NCBI GenBank assembly: GCA_964423875.1
Contig: CAYRGS010000041.1
Span: 1 to 28,730, forward strand
Direction: 5' to 3'
Source: CAYRGS01 sp964423875
GTDB lineage: Bacteria > UBA8248 > JACPRG01 > G963555815
Length of the DNA stretch: 28,730 bases
Below, one piece after another: positions 23,626-28,730 of the stretch. The notes beneath the pieces were generated by a model. That model ran no database searches and was not told the origin of the DNA. It saw nothing but the letters and a program-made list of their open reading frames with translations. The number at the start of each line of letters is the position of its first letter. Position 1 is the first letter of the stretch. The position numbers and the translations under genes were made by a program.

Positions 23626-25413
23626 CTACTTCTGTCGTCGGATTTTGGCCCGTTCCGATCCCGTCAGATGCTGCTTTCGCAAACGAACGCTTTCGGGCGT
23701 GATTTCCAGATATTCGTCCTCGGCCATCACCTCGAGCCCGCGCTCGATGGTAAGCTCAAAGGGGGGCACGAGATCGATCGCGTCGTCCGACCCGGAGGCG
23801 CGGATGTTGGTCAGTTGCTTGCCTTTAGTCGGGTTCACCGCCATTTCCTCGTCTTTCGAGGTGCTGCCGATCACCATGCCCTCGTACGCCTCGGTATTCG
23901 GGCCGATGTACAGAACACCCCGCTCCTGCAAATTCCAGAGGGCGTAGGCGAGGGTTTTTCCGGTCGCCATGGAGACCATCGAACCGATGGTACGTTTGCG
24001 AATTTCTCCGGCATAGGGCCGATAGCCGAGCACGCGCGCGGAGAGGATGCCCAAACCTCTCGTATCCACCACGAACTGGTTCCGGTACCCCAGCAGGCCG
24101 CGCGTCGGACCTTCAAAGGACATGTGTATCGTCGCGTCGTCCAACCGCAAGTTCTGCAAAGTGAATCCGCGCATGCCAAGGCGCTCGATCACCACGCCCT
24201 GGTGCGCATTCGGTATATCCACAACAACCTCTTCAAACGGCTCGAGTCTCACGCCGTCTTCTTCGCGCATGATCACCCGCGGCTGGGAAACCTGTAGCTC
24301 ATGTCCCTCGCGGCGCATGTTTTCGAGCAAGATGGCGATGTGGAGCTCGCCGCGGCCGGAAACCTTGAACCTGTCCGCCGAGTCAAACTCCACGCGCAAC
24401 CCTACGTTCACCTCAAGCTCGCGCTCCAGGCGCTCGCGCAACTGACGCGACGTGACGTACTTTCCCTCGCGCCCGACCAAAGGAGAGTTATTCACCAGAA
24501 AGTTGAGAACAATCGTCGGCTCATCAACCGCAATCGCCTCTAAAGGCGCCGCTTCGGCGTTCGTGGTGATTGTCTCGCCGATGTCGATATCCGACAGTCC
24601 GGCGACCATGACAATATCGCCCGCGCCCGCGCTCTCAGCCTCTACCTTCCGCAATCCCTTGAAGGTGAAAATTTTGTTGATCTTGCCCAAGCGGATCTCG
24701 CCCTTTGGCTTTTTGACCCAAACCTTCTGGCTCGACCGGCAAACGCCTTCGTAAATACGCCCCACCGCGAGCCGTCCCAGGTAGTTGTCATAGTCCAGGT
24801 TGAATGGCTGAAGGCGCAAGGGAACATCGGAGGGCGCCCCGGAAGCGGGCGCCACATGCGCAAGGATGGTTTCCAAAAGCGGCGTGAGATCTTTCGACTC
24901 GTCGGTCAGTTTCCGCTTCGCGATGCCCAGACGCGCGTTCGTGTACACAATGGGAAAGTCCGCTTGCTCGTCGTCCGCCCCAAGCTCCAGAAAGAGATCC
25001 AAAACCTGCTCCTCGGCGTGCGCGGGATCGGCGGCCGGTTTGTCGATCTTGTTGATAACGACGATTGGCCGCAGGCCGAGCTCGAGGGATTTTTTCAGAA
25101 CAAAGCGGGTCTGCGGCATCGGACCCTCCTGGGCGTCCACCACCAAGAGGACCGAGTCAATGGAGCGCAAAACCCGCTCCACTTCCGAGCCGAAATCCGC
25201 ATGACCCGGCGTATCGAGAATATTGATCTTGGCGTCCCGATAAAAGATGGCCGCGTTTTTCGAATAAATCGTAATGCCACGCTCAAGCTCGAGCGCGTTC
25301 GAATCCATCGAGACCCCTTCTTCGACCATCCCCGTCTGATGCATCAAGACATCGGTGAGCGTGGTCTTGCCGTGGTCGACATGGGCGATAATCGCGATGT
25401 TCCGAATTTCCAT
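23626..25413 (-). CDS. typA: Translational GTPase TypA/BipA
   Basis: A 595-residue ribosome-associated GTPase. The G motifs are AHVDHGKTTL (G1), the ERGITI switch I (G2), DTPGHADFG (G3) and NKIDKPAAD (G4). Domains II, III and V and the BipA-specific C-terminal part follow (the ALWNLQERG and YIGPNTEAYEGMVIG segments). Length is normal. Switch I reads GITIYSKNAAI, whereas common proteobacterial BipA has a GITI-L-A-KN type sequence; this points to a different BipA clade. It is a monocistronic housekeeping gene, unrelated to the catabolic genes around it. The ATG at 25413 is preceded six bases away by GAGG, which lies inside a small hairpin. Confidence 0.96.
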   Translation of the reverse strand: MEIRNIAIIAHVDHGKTTLTDVLMHQTGMVEEGVSMDSNALELERGITIYSKNAAIFYRDAKINILDTPGHADFGSEVERVLRSIDSVLLVVDAQEGPMPQTRFVLKKSLELGLRPIVVINKIDKPAADPAHAEEQVLDLFLELGADDEQADFPIVYTNARLGIAKRKLTDESKDLTPLLETILAHVAPASGAPSDVPLRLQPFNLDYDNYLGRLAVGRIYEGVCRSSQKVWVKKPKGEIRLGKINKIFTFKGLRKVEAESAGAGDIVMVAGLSDIDIGETITTNAEAAPLEAIAVDEPTIVLNFLVNNSPLVGREGKYVTSRQLRERLERELEVNVGLRVEFDSADRFKVSGRGELHIAILLENMRREGHELQVSQPRVIMREEDGVRLEPFEEVVVDIPNAHQGVVIERLGMRGFTLQNLRLDDATIHMSFEGPTRGLLGYRNQFVVDTRGLGILSARVLGYRPYAGEIRKRTIGSMVSMATGKTLAYALWNLQERGVLYIGPNTEAYEGMVIGSTSKDEEMAVNPTKGKQLTNIRASGSDDAIDLVPPFELTIERGLEVMAEDEYLEITPESVRLRKQHLTGSERAKIRRQK

Positions 25414-26030
25414 GAAAAGCCTCGGAGCTGAGGCGTCGCCGCGGCGATAAGGAAGCGGGACGGCCTCAATGATTCTAACGGAATCCGTTGCGTCAACCCT
25501 TCAACAAGACCGCCCTCGGGGCCGCCATGCAATTGAGGATGGTGATGTCGGGCGTTGCTCTTATTAGATGGATGAACGTGCGCGATTCATGCCACTTCCA
25601 CGCAAAATCTGGAAAAGACAGGTTTTCCGGGAGTGGTCTCAGGATGAGGCGCTTCAGTTGACCGGGAAGGAGGGTGCGCGATCACGAGAATTCTTTCGGC
25701 CTATATGGCCTTCCGGCTCATGGATGTCAAATCCTCCGGAATCCGATACATGGATAAAGCGAGACGCCCGGCGGGGGGAGGGGGAGAGAGAGGGGGAGGC
25801 GGGAGAAGAGGCCCGGCTCGACGCGGACCTCGCGCCGCCTTCGACGGCATAGGGGAGATCCGGGAAACACACGTGAACCCCGGCGTCGGAACGTTTTTGG
25901 TCCTTCTCAGCCAGCGCGCCCCTTCTCCCCCGGAGCCCGGCCCGCTCTCAAGGGCGCCCACTCGACGACGCCCTCGGGAAGCCCCCGACGCGGGGGGGGA
26001 AGAAAGAAGGGGGGGGAGGCGGCGGATTTT
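25414..26030. other. Long intergenic region with G-rich tracts
   Basis: These 617 bases separate the typA start from the triple-RidA stop. They should contain the typA promoter. No gene is supportable: open frames here are low-complexity products of purine-rich sequence. Two plus-strand G-rich tracts stand out, near 25774-25808 (GGGGGGAGGGGGAGAGAGAG and following) and near 25991-26022. No member of the repeat family is present. Confidence 0.45.
25419..25434 (-). promoter_or_regulatory. Small hairpin over the typA ribosome site
   Basis: On the minus strand, GCCTC and GAGGC pair around a 6-base loop. The GAGG that would serve as the ribosome site (25423-25420) lies in the stem, six bases before the ATG. 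The stem is only five pairs, so an effect on translation is a possibility and no more. Confidence 0.35.
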
Positions 26031-27290
26031 CTATTTCACGGCCCCGATCAGGTCGATCTCGACCAGCGTGTCCTTGACCAGAAGACCCGTCGTCCCGACG
26101 GTCGTCCGGGGAGGCGGCGTCTTGAAGTGCTGTTTCCACACCTCGTCGAACGCGTTGAAATCCTTGAGATCCATCATGAAAACCTGCGCCTTGACCACGT
26201 TGTCCAGGGAGCCGCCGGCGGCTTCAAAGGTCTTCTTCAGGTTTTTCAGGATGAAGTCGGCCTGACGCTTAATGTCGGACCCGTAGTAGGGAAACGCGGG
26301 ATCCACCCTCGCCTCAGGCGGAATGCCGGTCTTGAAGTCGCTGGCGAGTTGTCCGGCCGCGAAGACCAAATCTCCCACCCGGACGGCCTCGGTGTAATGG
26401 GCCAGGGGCCGCGGTGCGGCCGACTTGACGGCCTTCGCTTTTACCCCCTTCTTGGGGACATGGGCGATGAGGTCGATCTCGACCAGCGTGTCCTTTACCA
26501 GAAGACCCGTCGTCCCGACGGTCGTCCGGGGCGGCGGCGTCTTGAAATGCTGTTTCCAGACTTCATCGAACGCGTTGAAATCCTTGAGATCCATCATGAA
26601 GACCTGCGCTTTGACCACGTTGTCCAAAGACGTCCCCGCCGCCTTGAAGGTCTTGGCCAGGTTTTTCAGGATGAAGTCGGTCTGACGCTTGATGTCGGAC
26701 CCATAGTAGGGAAAGACGGGATCCACCTTTGCTTCGGGAGCAATGCCGGTCTTGAAGTCGCTGGCGAACTGTCCGGCCGCGAAGACCAAGTCTCCCACCC
26801 GGACGGCCTCGGTGTAATTGGCCAGGGGCCGCGGTGCGGCCGACTTGACGGCCTCCGCTTTCACCCCCCCCCCCTTCTTGGGGACATAAGCGATGAGGTC
26901 GATCTCGACCAGCGTGTCCTTGACCAGAAGGCCCGTCGTCCCGACGGTCGTCCGGGGAGGCGGTGTCTTGAAGTATTGTTTCCACACCTCGTCGAACGCG
27001 TCGAAATCATCAAGGTCCATCATGAAGACCTGCGCCTTGACTACGTTGTCCAAAGACGTCCCCGCCGCCTTAAAGGTCTTGGCCAGGTTTTTCAGGATGA
27101 AGTCGGTCTGACGCTTGATGTCGGACCCATAGTAGGGAAAAGCGGGATCCACCTTCGCTTCCGGCGGAATGCCTGTCTTGAAATCGCTGGCCAATTGTCC
27201 GGCGGCGAACACAAAATCTCCGATGCGGGACGCTTCGGTGTAGTTGGCGAGCGGCTGCGGCGCGCCGGACTTGATTCGTTTTGGTTTCAT
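26031..27290 (-). CDS. Triple RidA-domain protein (three near-identical tandem domains)
   Basis: A 419-residue protein made of three RidA/YjgF domains (about residues 8-137, 150-279 and 290-419). Each has the FAAGQ start, the FPYYGSDIKRQ helix and PPPRTTVGTTGLLVKD followed by VEIDLI. The conserved Arg (113, 255, 395) and Glu (129, 271, 411) are intact in all three. Domains are nearly identical, joined by short Lys/Ala/Val linkers. RidA proteins are normally homotrimers with active sites at subunit interfaces, so the chain could fold as a covalent pseudo-trimer. The ATG at 27290 (GGAG seven bases upstream) starts directly at domain 1. An in-frame ATG at 27359 overlaps the upstream gene's stop as ATGA but adds unrelated sequence. 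Predicted role: imine/enamine hydrolysis or ligand binding. Confidence 0.88.
   Translation of the reverse strand: MKPKRIKSGAPQPLANYTEASRIGDFVFAAGQLASDFKTGIPPEAKVDPAFPYYGSDIKRQTDFILKNLAKTFKAAGTSLDNVVKAQVFMMDLDDFDAFDEVWKQYFKTPPPRTTVGTTGLLVKDTLVEIDLIAYVPKKGGGVKAEAVKSAAPRPLANYTEAVRVGDLVFAAGQFASDFKTGIAPEAKVDPVFPYYGSDIKRQTDFILKNLAKTFKAAGTSLDNVVKAQVFMMDLKDFNAFDEVWKQHFKTPPPRTTVGTTGLLVKDTLVEIDLIAHVPKKGVKAKAVKSAAPRPLAHYTEAVRVGDLVFAAGQLASDFKTGIPPEARVDPAFPYYGSDIKRQADFILKNLKKTFEAAGGSLDNVVKAQVFMMDLKDFNAFDEVWKQHFKTPPPRTTVGTTGLLVKDTLVEIDLIGAVK
26031..27290 (-). repeat. Three direct DNA repeats of about 420 bp inside the triple RidA gene
   Basis: The block beginning GGTCGATCTCGACCAGCGTG recurs with spacings of 420 and 426 bp (anchor GAT at 26046, 26466 and 26892). 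The 6-bp difference is two extra Gly codons from a run of eleven C (G on the coding strand) at 26864-26874. High DNA identity, including silent sites, points to recent duplication or ongoing gene conversion. Confidence 0.9.
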
Positions 27291-27355
27291 CGGGTTTCTC
27301 CGGAAACATGGAAGCATGGTCCGGCCACATCGGACGCCGACACGACCGGCCCCTT

Positions 27356-28629
27356 TCATCCTCTCTTTGCGATGAAATCGATCTCAATCAGCGGGCCGTG
27401 GAACATGATCCCCGTACTGGGAATGACCGTCATGGCCGGGGGATCCTCGGGGATGAACTTTCGCCACACCCTTTCGAATCCCCGATAGTCTCTCCGGGGC
27501 GCGAGAAGATAGATGTGGGCCTGGACCACGTCCTCCAAGGAGGACCCGCAATGCGCCAGGAGCTCCTTCAGGTTATTGAGTGTATATTCCGTCTGGATGG
27601 AGATATCAATCCCGTAGTGCGGCATCGACGGGGAGGCGCCGTACACGGGCTCCTTGAAATCACTGGCGACCTGCCCCGCCAGGAAGACCCAGTCCCCCGC
27701 CTCCATGGCCGGCGAAAAACGCACATTCGGATGCCCGGGTGAAACTGCTTGTCATACAGGATTTCGCGCTTCTGATGCCGACCATCCGGTATGAGGGTGA
27801 TCAGGTTTGCCGTCGTCCGTGCGCCCGGAACCATGAGCCCCATGATCTCCATCGAGCTCCGGGGCGGCGGGACGTTCATGTAGGTTTTCCAGACCCGGTC
27901 GATGTCGTTAAATTCGTCGCGGTCCACATGGTAGTGCTGCGACTTGACGGCGTTCTGCAAGGTCGTTCCGACGGCCTGCACACATTTTTCCATGTTCGAG
28001 AGAATGTACTCGGCCTGATCCTCGGCGTTGTTCCGGTAATAAGGGAATTTCGGATCTTTTCCCACCGGGATGCCGGTCTCGGAATCCGTGGCGGCGCATG
28101 CCCGAATGAAACAGGAACGGACCGGCCTTCACCGCGGGGGAGCAATGCTCCCAAAGCTTTGGATAATCGGGGGGAGAAACGACTTCCTTCCGGGTCTTCC
28201 TGTCGGGAATCACGGCGATCGCATAAACCTGAACGAGCGCCCCCGGGAGGATGTGCTCATCGCCCACTTCAATCACCGTGCGGGCCGGGGGATCCTGGGG
28301 GAACCATTCCCGCCAAACCTCTTCCATCCAGGGAAGCAATCCAGCCTCGGTCAGGAACACTTCCGTCTTGACCACATGGTCCAGGCCGGTCCCGGCGGCT
28401 TGGAGGATCCTCCGGAGGTTCCCCAGAATGCATTCCGTTTGGATCTCGATATCCGTCTTCCCGACGAAAGAAAATGTCGGATCGGACCGGACGGCCTCCA
28501 GACAAACCCGCCACAAGCCGAATCGGCCAGGAGGAAATGAAGGCCCTTCGAGAAGGAGCGGAGACCGGCGGGGGGAACCCAGTTCGACCCAGGCCGGATC
28601 GGCCCGGTCACCCTGAACAGCCGGTTCAT
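27356..28629 (-). pseudogene. Divergent triple RidA-domain gene broken by three apparent frameshifts
   Basis: Three RidA domains can be followed on the minus strand, but in different frames. Domain 1 starts near 28629 (VPPAGLRSFSKGLHFLLA) and shifts near 28527 to WRVCLEAVRSDPTFSFVGKT. It then shifts again near 28099, passing from HSGM to ATDSETGIPVGKDPKFPYY (domain 2). The third shift, near 27737, passes from YDKQFHPG to HPNVRFSPAMEAGDWVFLAGQ (domain 3). Each break is repaired by one base: a missing one at 28527, an extra one at 28099, a missing one in a GGG run at 27737. Domains are divergent. Domain 1 keeps Arg but has Gln for the catalytic Glu, domain 2 keeps Arg but loses Glu, and domain 3 has Met for Arg. 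It may be a decaying gene or a poorly assembled stretch. Its stop overlaps an ATG of the next frame (ATGA). Confidence 0.75.
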
Positions 28630-28730
28630 CCCCCCCCGCGTCGACGCCGGAGACTCAGGCGGGATGATTCAGACCTGGACTTCACAAATGGAAGGTCATT
28701 TTCAAGGACGAGACAGAGGATTTCAGTAGT
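28630..28730. other. Window-edge sequence upstream of RidA genes
   Basis: These 101 bases precede the broken triple RidA gene and may hold its leader and promoter. Seven or more C (G on the minus strand) directly precede the proposed start. No gene or repeat copy is recognisable before the edge. Confidence 0.3.

Noticed and set aside
26031..27290. CRISPR-like or satellite repeat reading of the 420-bp units
   Set aside because: The units are in-frame coding repeats with conserved domain boundaries, not short repeats with unique spacers.
26031..27359. Longer triple-RidA start at 27359
   Set aside because: The extra 23 residues are Arg/Cys-rich and unlike RidA, whereas the ATG at 27290 has a well-placed GGAG. 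The ATGA overlap keeps it as a minor possibility.
26127..27488. 453-residue plus-strand open frame with three internal repeats
   Set aside because: Its repeats are the mirror of the triple RidA gene on the other strand, whose catalytic motifs identify it as the true frame.

Overview
This window is GC-rich bacterial DNA of a metabolic, accessory character. It has no tRNA, rRNA, CRISPR array or recognisable transposase. A secreted binding protein with a signal peptide but no lipobox suggests a Gram-negative envelope. The 10-N gap at 8840-8849 marks it as a scaffolded draft or metagenome assembly. Taxonomy cannot be fixed from sequence alone; only one housekeeping gene (typA/bipA) is present.

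Layout. (1) 257-3733, plus strand: a tightly packed operon of cupin, small alpha/beta-barrel protein, nitrilase-superfamily amidase, two tandem DUF3830 cyclophilin-like paralogues and a flavin-reductase-like flavoprotein. (2) 6639-4113, minus: creatininase-family amidohydrolase and a phytoene-dehydrogenase-like FAD oxidoreductase. (3) 6841-9107, plus: a CodA-like amidohydrolase with a substituted active site and a second nitrilase-superfamily amidase interrupted by the N gap. (4) 18380-9432, minus: an amidohydrolase, a DHPON-hydrolase-like alpha/beta hydrolase, and then a BMP-type nucleoside/nucleobase ABC importer (binding protein, ATPase, two permeases) followed by an 8-oxoguanine-deaminase-like amidohydrolase. 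(5) 18764-23359, plus: a molybdenum hydroxylase large subunit, a UbiD-family decarboxylase and a single-domain RidA protein. (6) 25413-23626, minus: typA/bipA. (7) 28629-26031, minus: two consecutive genes, each made of three RidA domains. One is intact with near-identical domains; the other is divergent and broken by three apparent frameshifts.

The common theme is import and ring-opening catabolism of nitrogen heterocycles, perhaps oxidised purines or related compounds: uptake, hydroxylation (Mo enzyme), deamination or ring hydrolysis (three amidohydrolases plus creatininase), C-C cleavage (alpha/beta hydrolase), amide hydrolysis (two nitrilase-fold enzymes), decarboxylation (UbiD) and imine/enamine handling (RidA). 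The substrate is an inference and is not shown by the sequence.

Four copies of a short non-coding element with 14-bp inverted ends (CCCGCATTTCTCAC-like), flanked mostly by CTAA, lie between genes at 1-164, 3780-4100, 9104-9435 and 22636-22847. The most unusual items are the single-chain triple RidA, the CodA homologue lacking key metal and catalytic residues, and this MITE-like family, one copy of which supplies the stop codons of two convergent genes.
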